From contig JAQBQJ010000172.1 in NCBI GenBank assembly GCA_028287065.1, positions 1-38,524 of the forward strand: a stretch of 38,524 bases of DNA, given 5' to 3'. The stretch comes from Labilithrix sp. Its GTDB lineage: Bacteria > Myxococcota_A > Polyangia > Polyangiales > Polyangiaceae. The first letter of the stretch is position 1. The number at the start of each line of letters is the position of its first letter. This document shows, one piece after another, positions 9,074 through 17,263 of this stretch. The notes under the pieces were generated by a model that did no database searches, was not told where the DNA came from, and saw nothing but the letters and a program-made list of their open reading frames with translations. Made by a program: the position numbers and the translations under genes.

Positions 9074-10456
9074 ATGTCCAACCTCGCTCGCTCGTCACGA
9101 CTCGGTGTGCTCGTCTTCACGCTCGCCGCTGCTTCCGCGTGCACCGCGGACGCGATCGACGCACCCGAGAACGCCGATGTCGCCGAGTCGGCAGCGACCG
9201 CGGTGGTCCCGCTCGATGTCCCGTTCGTCGCGCAGAACCCGGAGCTCCCGCGCGGATGCGAGGTCACGTCGCTCACGATGCTCCTTCGTGATGCGGGCGT
9301 GACCATCGACAAGATGACGCTCGCGCAGCAGGTGAAGAAGGTCCCCTATCTCGCGAACGGCCTGCACGGCGATCCGTACGAGGGCTTCGTCGGGAACATG
9401 ACGACGTTCAGCCAGCAGGGCTACGGGGTCTATCACGGGCCGATCAAGGCGCTTGCCGAGCAGTACCTGCCGGGCCGTATCGCCGATGTCACCGGGACGT
9501 CGTTCGACGACCTCCTCATGCAGCACGTCGCGCGCAGCCGGCCGGTGTGGATCGTCACCAACGCGACGTTCAAGCCGCTCACGGCCTCGGCGTTCCAGAC
9601 CTGGCAGACGAAGTCGGGACCGGCGCGCATCACGTGGCATGAGCACTCGGTCGTGATCACCGGCTTCGACGCCACGACCGTCACCATCAACGATCCCCTC
9701 GACGCCCACGGCAAGAACAAGAAGCTCGCGCGCGCCGACTTCCGCGTCGCGTGGGAGCAGATGGGCAAGCAGGCGATCACGTACCTCCCGGCCGCGACGG
9801 CGAACGCCCCCGCGCTGCTGCAGCAGTCCGTCGCGAGCTGCACGACGAAGTCGATCACGCAGGTCCCGACGACGCGCACGGCCCCGCAGCTCGCTCCGTT
9901 CGATCTCACGGCCTCGCATGCGATCGGGTCCACCGAGCTTCGCCCCGGCGACGCGCTCAACAGGAACGTGGCGGGCTCGGCGCGACACGTCGCGTTCTTC
10001 GCCGGCTGGGCCGATGCGGCGCACTCGGCCGCGTGCGTCGTGCAGCCCGGCCAAGCGACCACGACGGCGACCGCGCAGGCGTACCCCGCGAGCGCTCTGC
10101 GGGAGCTCACGCCGATCCGCTTCGAGAATTCGCCCGCCGGATGGCGTAGCGCGCCGATCGGCATCGATTGCAGTGTGCACGCAGATGGAAAGCTCTATTG
10201 CACGAACACGCCGGGCGCGGCGATGCACGCGGCGATGACCGCGTCCTCCGCGACGGTCAACCATCTCCGCACGACGTACAGCTGGTTCGAGTGCTGGGGC
10301 ACCGGCGAGCACCACGCGGGCGGCAACACGACCTGGTACCGGACGACGGGCGACGACAACCCGTCGAAGGGCTGGATCCCCGCCGTCGACCTGAGCACGC
10401 AGCCCGACTTCGACGCGGATCCCAGCGCGCGCGGGCTCGCGAAGTGCGCCGAATGA
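9074..10456 (+). CDS. Secreted C39-like cysteine peptidase with SH3-like C-terminal domain
   Basis: The 460-residue product starts at ATG 9074 with a signal sequence ending near Cys23 (SAC, a weak lipobox). Residues about 44-240 match the Peptidase_C39_2 family: V.FVAQ opening, Cys62 in RGCEVTSL, His191 in WHEHSVVITG and Asp207 in INDPL as the likely triad. Residues about 280-350 (LRPGDALNR, then HVAFFAGWADAAH) look like the C-terminal half of an NlpC/P60-type amidase, but the half carrying its Cys is missing. The last 95 residues (from Asp365) are the four-cysteine SH3-like domain shared with the proteins at 4473 and 10491. The natural reading is a secreted peptidase aimed at peptide bonds in cell walls, or another extracellular protein. 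It is 34 bases upstream of the lysozyme gene, probably cotranscribed. Confidence 0.85.
   Translation: MSNLARSSRLGVLVFTLAAASACTADAIDAPENADVAESAATAVVPLDVPFVAQNPELPRGCEVTSLTMLLRDAGVTIDKMTLAQQVKKVPYLANGLHGDPYEGFVGNMTTFSQQGYGVYHGPIKALAEQYLPGRIADVTGTSFDDLLMQHVARSRPVWIVTNATFKPLTASAFQTWQTKSGPARITWHEHSVVITGFDATTVTINDPLDAHGKNKKLARADFRVAWEQMGKQAITYLPAATANAPALLQQSVASCTTKSITQVPTTRTAPQLAPFDLTASHAIGSTELRPGDALNRNVAGSARHVAFFAGWADAAHSAACVVQPGQATTTATAQAYPASALRELTPIRFENSPAGWRSAPIGIDCSVHADGKLYCTNTPGAAMHAAMTASSATVNHLRTTYSWFECWGTGEHHAGGNTTWYRTTGDDNPSKGWIPAVDLSTQPDFDADPSARGLAKCAE
10166..10453 (+). other. SH3-like domain copy 2 (coding)
   Basis: Domain-level annotation. Residues 365-460 of the C39 peptidase align without long gaps to residues 161-256 of the lysozyme and 71-165 of the lipoprotein at 4473-4970. 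All have CWGTGE, HAGGNTTWY, GDDN and four matching cysteines. Confidence 0.85.
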
Positions 10457-10490
10457 CGAGTCCTCACGAAACGACGATGTGGAGGTCACG

Positions 10491-11261
10491 ATGAAGCTTT
10501 CGATGTCCGTGCTCGGTACGCTCGCCACATGCTTGCTCGCAGCCGGTTGCGCGAGCGAGCTCGAACCTGCGGATGAGGGAGACGTCGAGCACACGGAAGA
10601 TCCGTTGCTCGCAGGACGCCGCCTGAGCGAAGCCGAGACCGCGCAGCTCCTTCGCAACGCCGGTTTTCCCGAGTCGGCGGTCGGTCCGATGGTCTGCACC
10701 GCGAAGTACGAGTCGTCGTTCTACGAGCGCGCGACCAACAGCAACACCAACGGCTCGATCGATCGCGGGCTCTTCCAGATCAACAGCATTCACGTCGGAA
10801 CGCCGGGATGTCCGAGCGCGGCCGGACTCTTCGACGCGGCGCAGAACACGCACTGCGCGCTGAAGGTCTACCAGTCGCAAGGGATCAACGCCTGGTACGG
10901 CTACCAGCATCATCGCGCCGAGTGCGGCGGATATCGCGCTCCGGGCGGCGGCGGAGGTGGCGGTGGCGGCGGCGATTGCTCGGTGCACGCCGACGGCAGG
11001 CTCTATTGCGACGACCGCGCCGGCACCCCGATGCATGCCGCGACCAACGGCGGCAGCCCCGTCGTCAACACGCTCCGCACAGCCCACAGCTGGTTCGACT
11101 GCTGGGGCACCGGCGAGCGCCACGCGGGCGGAAACACGACCTGGTACCACACGCTCGGCGACGACAACGGCAACTACGGTTGGGTCCCCGGTGTCGCCCT
11201 CAAGACGCCCGACGCATTCGACGCCAACCCCGGCGCGCACGGCCTGAAGCGCTGTCCCTGA
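10491..11261 (+). CDS. Lipoprotein c-type (GH22-like) lysozyme with SH3-like domain
   Basis: The start ATG 10491 follows a strong ribosome-binding site GGAGGT (10481-10486). The 256-residue product has a lipoprotein-type signal (Cys20 in LLAAGC). Residues about 44-147 align with animal c-type lysozyme: VCTAKYESSF matches VCAAKFESNF of hen lysozyme, ATNSNTNGSIDRGLFQINS matches ATNRNTDGSTDYGILQINS, and HCALK...GINAW matches NCAKK...GMNAW. Glu74 and Asp91 are 17 residues apart, as are Glu35 and Asp52 in the hen enzyme, and Cys69, Cys107, Cys122 and Cys145 fall near disulfide positions. A ten-glycine linker (152-161) leads to the SH3-like domain (161-256). It should cut the MurNAc-GlcNAc backbone of peptidoglycan outside the cytoplasm. 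Confidence 0.9.
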   Translation: MKLSMSVLGTLATCLLAAGCASELEPADEGDVEHTEDPLLAGRRLSEAETAQLLRNAGFPESAVGPMVCTAKYESSFYERATNSNTNGSIDRGLFQINSIHVGTPGCPSAAGLFDAAQNTHCALKVYQSQGINAWYGYQHHRAECGGYRAPGGGGGGGGGGDCSVHADGRLYCDDRAGTPMHAATNGGSPVVNTLRTAHSWFDCWGTGERHAGGNTTWYHTLGDDNGNYGWVPGVALKTPDAFDANPGAHGLKRCP

Positions 11262-11275
11262 CGAGCCGCTCCACA

Positions 11276-11306
11276 GCGATCGGGGCGTGCGCGACGCCCC
11301 GATCGC
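11276..11306 (+). terminator. Perfect 13-bp hairpin after the lysozyme gene
   Basis: Arms gcgatcggggcgt (11276-11288) and acgccccgatcgc (11294-11306) pair perfectly around a 5-base loop, 14 bases after the lysozyme stop. No T-run follows. It likely ends the peptidase-lysozyme operon. The ATG at 11307 directly abuts the stem and would have no free ribosome-binding site. Confidence 0.6.
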
Positions 11307-11360
11307 ATGGCGCGAAGGCTCATCGACGACGCCTCGTGCGCGACGCACTCTCTCGACGCG

Positions 11361-13592
11361 ATGTACGCGTCCCTCGGAGCCTTCATCCATCGGCGACCGC
11401 GCCTCGTGCTGCTCGCGTCGGTCCTCTTTCTGGCCGCATCGCTCCTTCTCGTCGTGCGCGGCGGGCGGCTCGCGGGCGCGAGCATCGGCGGGCTCGAGGC
11501 CAATCGCGCGCAGAGCCTCGTCGACGCCATCACGCTCCGCCGCGACGACGCCACGGTGGCCGTCGTCTTCCAGTCCGCGGACCTCGCCCCGACCGATCCC
11601 GACTTCACGCGTGAGATGGAGCGCGCGGTCGCTCCGCTCCGCTCCGACCCGCGCGTCGCCTCCGTGACGACCCCGGAGGACGCGCCCGGTCCGATGATCG
11701 ACCGCCTGCGCAGCCGCGAAGCGCGCACGGCGCTCGCGCTCGTCACGCTGCGCGGCAACGTCGAGGAGAGCCTCGCAGAGTGGCCCGAGCTGCGCGCGAA
11801 GCTGAAGAGCGACAGGCTGACGATCGCGTGCACCGGCAAGATCCCGTTCCTCGCCGATCTCGCCGCGATCCTCGAGCACGATCTCGTACGCGCGGAGCTC
11901 CTCTCGATCCCGCTCGCGCTGCTCGTTCTGCTCCTCGTGTTCCGGACCGTCACCGCGGCCACGCTGCCGGTCGGCGTCGGCGGGCTCGCGGTCGTCGGCG
12001 GGATCGGCCTCGTGCTCGCGCTCTCGCACGTCGTCGAGGTCGGGCAATACACGATCAACGTCTGCTCGCTGATCGGGTTCGGAGTCGCGATCGACTACTC
12101 GCTGTTCATCGTGAGCCGCTATCGCGAGGAGATCGCGGCGGGGCAAAGCTACCGCGACGCGCTCGTTCGGGCGATGGACACCGCAGGGCGCGCAGTCGCC
12201 TTTTCCGGCCTCGCCGTCGCGACCGGGCTGATGGGGCTGCTCTTCTTTCGCGGCTCGTACCTCGCCGTCATGGGCGTGGGTGGCGCGATCGTGGTCGCGC
12301 TCGCGGTGATCTTCGCGCTCACGCTCCTTCCTGCCTTGCTCGCGCTGCTCGGGCCGCGCATCGACGCCGGCAAGCTGCCCGGCGTCTCGACCGTGCGACC
12401 CTCGGGTGGCTTCTGGCGTGCCGTGGCGGTCGCGGTGATGCGGCGGCCGGTCACGATCCTCGTGCCCACGCTCCTCGGTCTCCTCGTGGTCGCGCTGCCC
12501 GCGACGCACATGCGCGTCGCGGCGTCGGACGCGCGCATGCTTCCGCCCGGGACCGAGGCGCGGCGCGGGTACGAGATCCTCGAGCGGGCGTTCCCGGACC
12601 TCGCGGCGAGCCGCGTGATCGTGGCCGTGCGGTTCCCCGGGCCCGTGCTCACGCCTTCGCGCGTCGGTGCGCTCTGGGAGCTCTCGCACCGGATCGCCGC
12701 GCTGCCGCACGTCGTCCGCGTCGAGAGCGTCGTCGATCCGCCACGCGCGCACCCGGACGACGAGCTGCCCGACGAGGAGGAGCTCACGCGTGCGCTCACG
12801 AGCCCGACCGACCTCGAGCGACCGCTGGTCGAGCAGGGCACGAAGCTGGTCGTGAAGGACGACACGACCGTGCTCTACGCGCTCTCCGATGCTCCGCCGG
12901 ACAGCGCCGAGGCCGAGCAGCTCGTGAACGCGATCCGCCGGCAACGTACGGTGGGCGACGGCACCCTCGAGGTCGGCGGACAGGCCGCCTACGACGTCGA
13001 CGCCACGCATTTCCTGCTGTCGCGCATGCCGTACGCGTTCGGGTTCGTCGTCGGCGCGACGTTCCTCGTGGTCCTCGTGCTGCTGCGGTCGGTGCTCCTG
13101 CCGTTCAAGGCCGTCTTCATGAACGCGCTCTCGATCAGCGCTTCGTTCGGCGCGCTCGTGTGGATCTTCCAGGACGCGCACCTCTTCGTGCACGAGCGCC
13201 ACCCGCTCGATCCGAGCCTGCCCGTGCTCCTGTTCTGCATCTCGTTCGGTCTCTCCATGGACTACGAGGTCCTGATGCTCGTGCGGATGAAGGAGATCTA
13301 CGAGCGCACCGGCGACAACGAGACCGCGGTAGCCGAAGGGCTCGAGCGCACCGCCGGCCTGATCACGAGCGCGGCCGCGATCATGGTCAGCGTGTTCCTC
13401 GCGTTCGCGCTCGCGCGCATCGTCGTGCTCCAGGCGACGGGCGTGGGCATGGCGCTCGCGATCGCGCTCGACGCGACGCTCGTCCGCGCGCTCCTCGTCC
13501 CCGCCACGATGCGCCTGCTCGGGCACCTCAACTGGTGGGCGCCGTCGTGGATGCGCGCCGCACCGCCGGGCGCGCCGCGACCTGCCGAATGA
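11361..13592 (+). CDS. MMPL/RND family transporter
   Basis: The 743-residue protein has the two-fold MMPL layout: an N-terminal helix (about 11-31), an extracytoplasmic domain, a bundle of about five helices, then a second extracytoplasmic domain and bundle. The hallmark FGVAIDYSLF and FGLSMDYEVL motifs, one per half, carry the Asp-Tyr pair thought to relay protons. Family members export lipids, hopanoids or glycolipids across the inner membrane. ATG 11361 gives the usual MMPL start (short basic stretch, then the first helix) and avoids the hairpin at 11276-11306; ATG 11307 is the in-frame alternative. It is followed after 11 bases by the SDR gene, so they form an operon. The nearby hopanoid genes suggest a lipid substrate, but this is inference and the protein is not clearly HpnN. 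Confidence 0.93.
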   Translation: MYASLGAFIHRRPRLVLLASVLFLAASLLLVVRGGRLAGASIGGLEANRAQSLVDAITLRRDDATVAVVFQSADLAPTDPDFTREMERAVAPLRSDPRVASVTTPEDAPGPMIDRLRSREARTALALVTLRGNVEESLAEWPELRAKLKSDRLTIACTGKIPFLADLAAILEHDLVRAELLSIPLALLVLLLVFRTVTAATLPVGVGGLAVVGGIGLVLALSHVVEVGQYTINVCSLIGFGVAIDYSLFIVSRYREEIAAGQSYRDALVRAMDTAGRAVAFSGLAVATGLMGLLFFRGSYLAVMGVGGAIVVALAVIFALTLLPALLALLGPRIDAGKLPGVSTVRPSGGFWRAVAVAVMRRPVTILVPTLLGLLVVALPATHMRVAASDARMLPPGTEARRGYEILERAFPDLAASRVIVAVRFPGPVLTPSRVGALWELSHRIAALPHVVRVESVVDPPRAHPDDELPDEEELTRALTSPTDLERPLVEQGTKLVVKDDTTVLYALSDAPPDSAEAEQLVNAIRRQRTVGDGTLEVGGQAAYDVDATHFLLSRMPYAFGFVVGATFLVVLVLLRSVLLPFKAVFMNALSISASFGALVWIFQDAHLFVHERHPLDPSLPVLLFCISFGLSMDYEVLMLVRMKEIYERTGDNETAVAEGLERTAGLITSAAAIMVSVFLAFALARIVVLQATGVGMALAIALDATLVRALLVPATMRLLGHLNWWAPSWMRAAPPGAPRPAE

Positions 13593-13603
13593 GGGAGAAA
13601 ACC

Positions 13604-14638
13604 ATGGTCGATTTCATCACCGGCGCGACGGGTTTCATCGGCGGTCATCTCGCCCAGCGCCTCGTCCGCCAGGCCCGCACCGTGCGCGTCTTCTGCCGTG
13701 CGCGCAGCGAGCACAAGCTACCTCCGGACGTTGCGGCACACGCCGAGATCGCGCGCGGGGACCTGCGCGATCTCGCGTCGCTGCACACGGCGATGCGCGG
13801 CGTGACGCGCGTGTTCCACTGCGCCGGCCAGGTGCTCGACTGGGGCGCCGAGCGCGACTTCGAGGAGGTCAACGTCCGCGGCACTCGATGGGTTTTCGAA
13901 GCGGCACGCGCCGCTCGCGTCGCGCGGGTCGTCCATTTCAGCTCCATCGCGGTGTTCGGAACGCCTTCGCCGCCTCGCTTCGACGACCGTTCGCCGTACG
14001 GCACGAGCCGCGACGCATACTCCCGCACGAAGGTCGAAGGCGAGAAGGTGGCGCGCGCCTTCGGGTCCGCCGGACTGCCCGTCACCATCCTCCGGCCCGC
14101 GGTCGTGTACGGCAGCCGCGGAAAATGGCTGGAGGAGCCGCTCGCGATGCTCGCGAAGGGAAGGCTCTTCCACGTCGGCGGCGGCAAGGGCACGTGCCAC
14201 CCTTGCTACATCGAGAACCTCCTCGACGCGGCGCTGCTCGCCGCGGACCACCCGCAGGCGATCGGTGGTGCCTTCATCGTCGGCGACGACGATCCGATCA
14301 CGTTCAAGAGGTACTTCGACGGCATCGCGACGATCGCAGGGAAGCCGCCCGTCCGCAGGTCCGTTCCGCTCGCCGCGGCCCGCGCGGTCGCCGCGGCGCT
14401 CGAGCTCGGCGCCCGCTTCACGCGGTCGGGCACACGCCCGATCCTCACGCAAACCGCGCTCGACATGACGACGACGAAGAGCGTCATGTCGATGGCGGCC
14501 ATCAAGAGCGAGCTCGGCTTCGCGCCGCGCTACGACTTCGCCGCTGCCGTCGAGGAGCTTCGCCTCCAGTACGCCGGCCGCCGCGCGCGCGCGCCGGTCA
14601 CTCCCCAATCTCTACGTCCGCCTCCGCCTCCGCCGTGA
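13604..14638 (+). CDS. NAD(P)-dependent SDR, 3-beta-hydroxysteroid dehydrogenase-like
   Basis: The start ATG 13604 follows GAGGGAG. The 344-residue protein is an extended SDR with GATGFIGGH near the N-terminus (dinucleotide binding), HFSSIAVFG (catalytic Ser region) and YSRTK (catalytic Tyr and Lys). The overall pattern is closest to the 3-beta-HSD/epimerase group, which oxidises or isomerises sterol-like or sugar substrates. It differs from HpnA at 22953 but is the same broad fold. The C-terminal 20 residues are a Pro-rich tail. It sits 11 bases behind the MMPL gene and probably supplies or edits that transporter's substrate (inference). It ends 48 bases before the convergent MDR gene. Confidence 0.92.
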   Translation: MVDFITGATGFIGGHLAQRLVRQARTVRVFCRARSEHKLPPDVAAHAEIARGDLRDLASLHTAMRGVTRVFHCAGQVLDWGAERDFEEVNVRGTRWVFEAARAARVARVVHFSSIAVFGTPSPPRFDDRSPYGTSRDAYSRTKVEGEKVARAFGSAGLPVTILRPAVVYGSRGKWLEEPLAMLAKGRLFHVGGGKGTCHPCYIENLLDAALLAADHPQAIGGAFIVGDDDPITFKRYFDGIATIAGKPPVRRSVPLAAARAVAAALELGARFTRSGTRPILTQTALDMTTTKSVMSMAAIKSELGFAPRYDFAAAVEELRLQYAGRRARAPVTPQSLRPPPPPP

Positions 14639-14686
14639 TCGGGGCGTCCGCCTGCGCCGCCTTGGAGGTGCGCGGCCAAAGGGTCT

Positions 14687-15922
14687 TCATGGGCTCTCGT
14701 TCGTGAAATCGAATGCCACTTTGACGGCCGGACACCCGCCTTTGGACCGCGCGGCCAGAAATGCTTCTTTGAAGTCGCCGAGCGGGAAGCGATGCGAGAG
14801 AACGCCCTCGGGATCGATACGCCGCGAGGCCGACAGCTCGAGATAGTGCTCGATGGCGTGTGCGCGCCGGCCCTCGAACGTCTCGAGGCCGTAGCCCGTC
14901 GCGCCGACCAGCTGGGCCTCCTTGAAGTAGAGGGGCGTCCACTCGAAGCGGGCCGGCCTCGACACGCCGACGAGGACGACCGTGCCGCGCGGCCGGACCA
15001 CGCGCAGTGCGGTCTCGAGCGTCTTCGCGGAGCCCACGGCGTCGAACACGCGAGCGACGCCGCCGTTGATCCACGGCAGCGCGAAGCGCGGGCGCTGGAC
15101 CGACGCTCCGAGGCTCCGCGCGATGTCCTCGATCAACGCGGCGCCGTGCGAGCGGAGCGTGACGTGCGCGCCGAGCCGTGACGCGAGCTCGCGCGCGTGG
15201 GCCCGCGGGTCGATCGCGATCACCTTCGTGCGCGGATACAGCCGCGCGAGCGCGTGAACGAGCAGCGCGCCGACGCCGCCGCAGCCGACGACCAGCACGG
15301 TGTCGCCGCGTTCCGGCGGGGCCTTCGCGATCGCATGCAGGGCCACGGCGAAGGGGTCGGCGAGCACGGCCCGCTCGAACGAGACCGACTCCGGGAGGAG
15401 GAAGCATGCCGACTCGTGCACCGGGACGTGCGTCGCGAAGCCGCCGGAGACGTCGCGGCACGTGCCCGCATGCATGCCAGGCGAGAAGGCGCCCTTCGAG
15501 AAGCTCTCGCAGGTCGAGGTGTCGCCCCGGCGGCATGCGTCACATGCAGGCAGCCCGCGCACGGCGCAGCTGAGCCACGGTGAGCACGCGACGCGGTCGC
15601 CGCGACGCACCTTCGTGACCTGGCGACCGACCTCGACGACCACACCGACGTGCTCGTGCCCGAGGACGTGCGGGAACGAGATCATCGCCGTGAGCGGATT
15701 GTCCAGTGCGGCGTCCATGAAGACCTGCTTCACGTCGCTGCCGCACAGACCACACATCTTCGTCTCGACGACGACCCAGCGATCGCCGAGGACCTTTGCA
15801 TCGGGCACATCCTCGAGGCGCAACGGCCCGAGCGGGCTCAAGTAGCCGCGAGGTGCCACGGAGCCGAGGACGCGCGCGACAGCAAGACGCGCAAGCTCGA
15901 ATCGAAAGACGAGTGCCTTCAC
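14687..15922 (-). CDS. Zinc-dependent alcohol dehydrogenase-like MDR enzyme
   Basis: The 411-residue protein has a GroES-like N-terminal domain with CGLCGSDVK (catalytic zinc Cys) and VLGHEHVG (catalytic zinc His and Glu). A four-cysteine structural zinc loop lies in SCAVRGLPACDAC and STC. The Rossmann domain carries VLVVGCGGVGALL. It should oxidise an alcohol or reduce a carbonyl with NAD(P). It is about 30-40 residues longer than a typical MDR, mostly from the N-terminal extension MKALVFRFELARLAVARVLG. The substrate is unknown. It is divergent from the Omp85-like gene, with only 30 bases between the annotated starts, so one start may lie further in. Confidence 0.93.
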   Translation of the reverse strand: MKALVFRFELARLAVARVLGSVAPRGYLSPLGPLRLEDVPDAKVLGDRWVVVETKMCGLCGSDVKQVFMDAALDNPLTAMISFPHVLGHEHVGVVVEVGRQVTKVRRGDRVACSPWLSCAVRGLPACDACRRGDTSTCESFSKGAFSPGMHAGTCRDVSGGFATHVPVHESACFLLPESVSFERAVLADPFAVALHAIAKAPPERGDTVLVVGCGGVGALLVHALARLYPRTKVIAIDPRAHARELASRLGAHVTLRSHGAALIEDIARSLGASVQRPRFALPWINGGVARVFDAVGSAKTLETALRVVRPRGTVVLVGVSRPARFEWTPLYFKEAQLVGATGYGLETFEGRRAHAIEHYLELSASRRIDPEGVLSHRFPLGDFKEAFLAARSKGGCPAVKVAFDFTNESP

Positions 15923-15952
15923 GTGCTTCGACGATAAGTCGGCCCCACGTTG

Positions 15953-17263
15953 ATGACATCGCGATTGGCAACTTCAATTTCCGATTACGAACGCGCACGA
16001 AGTCGCGTATGGCAAGTATTGCATCGTTCGACACGACGGATATGCACGGGCGCCGTGTGCGCGGCGGCCGCGTGCGGCGTGAGCGCGGGAGCGCGGGCCT
16101 CGCCGCCGGGTCTCGCGCCGAACCGCGACGAATTCATCCCGGTGCCTGCGCTCGGCGGCAACACGGACGTCGGCGTCGAGATCGGCGCGGCCGGAACGTA
16201 CGTGCGATTTCGGGACGGGTATTACCCCTATCGCTTCCGCCTCGACATGTTCGCGTCGACGAGCTTCAAGAGCGCCGACGGCGGCTTCCGGTTCGTGCAG
16301 CAGTACCACACGGTGCGGCTCGACATGCCGCAGTTCCTGTCACCCAGGTTGCGGCTCGACGCGCAGCTCGACTTCTTCCGGCTCGTCGATGCGCCGTGGT
16401 TCGGCCTCGGCAACGCGAGCGTCGTGCAGGACCGGCCGACGCCGCCGGGCGCCGCCTCGCCGTACGTCTACGTCGCAGAGCACGTGCGCGCGCGCGTGCT
16501 CTTCCGGATCAAGACCGATACGCCCTTCGATCTCGCGTTCTCGACCAGCACTCGTTACGAGCTCGCGGATCCCTATCCCGGCTCGAAGCTCGCAGACGAT
16601 CTCGCGGCGCACGCGATCGTCGGCGGCGAGCCGTCGCTGCTGGAGACGGTCGCCGGGGGCTTCATCGTCGACACGCGCGACAGCGAGTTCGTGCCGACGC
16701 GCGGCATCTTCTATCAGTTGGGGCTCGCCGGCACCGTCGGCAGCGCCGAGGACGTGCGCTTCGGCGAAGCGTCGGCCGTCCTCTCGCACTATGCGTCCCT
16801 CGGCCCCGTCTTCATCTTCGCGAGCCGGATGATCGGCAGCTTCGAATTCGGCCAGAACGTGCCGTTCTACGAGCTGCAACAGGGCGGCATCTTCTATCCG
16901 CGTTACCTCGTCGGCGGGAGCCGCGGCGTCCGTGGCGTGCGACTCGGCCGCTACGCGGGCGCGATCAAGACGGTCGCCAACACCGAGCTCCGCATGTTCC
17001 CGTTCCCGCGCTTCCACGTCTTCCACTGGACGGTGCTCGCCGGCGCGACGACGTTCTTCGACGCGGGTCGCGTGTGGAGCGGATACGCGTCCCGCCCGGA
17101 CCTCGACGCGCGCCGGCTCGGGCTGAAATACGGCGCCGGTGGTGGCCTCGTCTTCCAGTGGGACGAGGCCAACGTGTTCCGCATCGACACGGCCTATTCG
17201 AACGACGAGGAAGGACGCACGATCCCGCTGTCCCTCTATTTCGAGACGGGGTTCAGCTTCTGA
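15953..17263 (+). CDS. Omp85/BamA-type outer-membrane barrel without POTRA domains
   Basis: The 436-residue protein begins at ATG 15953. An alternative TTG at 16019 would give a cleaner signal peptide (LHRSTRRICTGAVCAA... ending near ARA) and leave the A+T-richer 15961-16020 stretch as promoter. After the signal the sequence goes almost directly into beta-strand repeats; no POTRA domains are present. The late motif GGSRGVRGVRLGRYAG is the conserved RG motif of Omp85 barrels, and the last residue is Phe. Omp85 proteins insert or translocate proteins or lipids at the outer membrane. Its stop overlaps the start of the DUF4056 gene (TGATG), so the two are translationally coupled. Confidence 0.85.
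   Translation: MTSRLATSISDYERARSRVWQVLHRSTRRICTGAVCAAAACGVSAGARASPPGLAPNRDEFIPVPALGGNTDVGVEIGAAGTYVRFRDGYYPYRFRLDMFASTSFKSADGGFRFVQQYHTVRLDMPQFLSPRLRLDAQLDFFRLVDAPWFGLGNASVVQDRPTPPGAASPYVYVAEHVRARVLFRIKTDTPFDLAFSTSTRYELADPYPGSKLADDLAAHAIVGGEPSLLETVAGGFIVDTRDSEFVPTRGIFYQLGLAGTVGSAEDVRFGEASAVLSHYASLGPVFIFASRMIGSFEFGQNVPFYELQQGGIFYPRYLVGGSRGVRGVRLGRYAGAIKTVANTELRMFPFPRFHVFHWTVLAGATTFFDAGRVWSGYASRPDLDARRLGLKYGAGGGLVFQWDEANVFRIDTAYSNDEEGRTIPLSLYFETGFSF

Noticed and set aside
10464-13526. Minus-strand open frame of about 1,020 codons, rich in Arg, Glu, His and Asp
   Set aside because: It lies antisense to the lysozyme and MMPL genes. Its composition is what high G+C codon bias produces on the opposite strand; no domain is seen.
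11780-13603. Long plus-strand frame upstream of and in frame with the SDR gene
   Set aside because: It reads through the MMPL gene out of frame and is Arg/Ala-rich. The SDR has its own ATG and ribosome-binding site at 13604.
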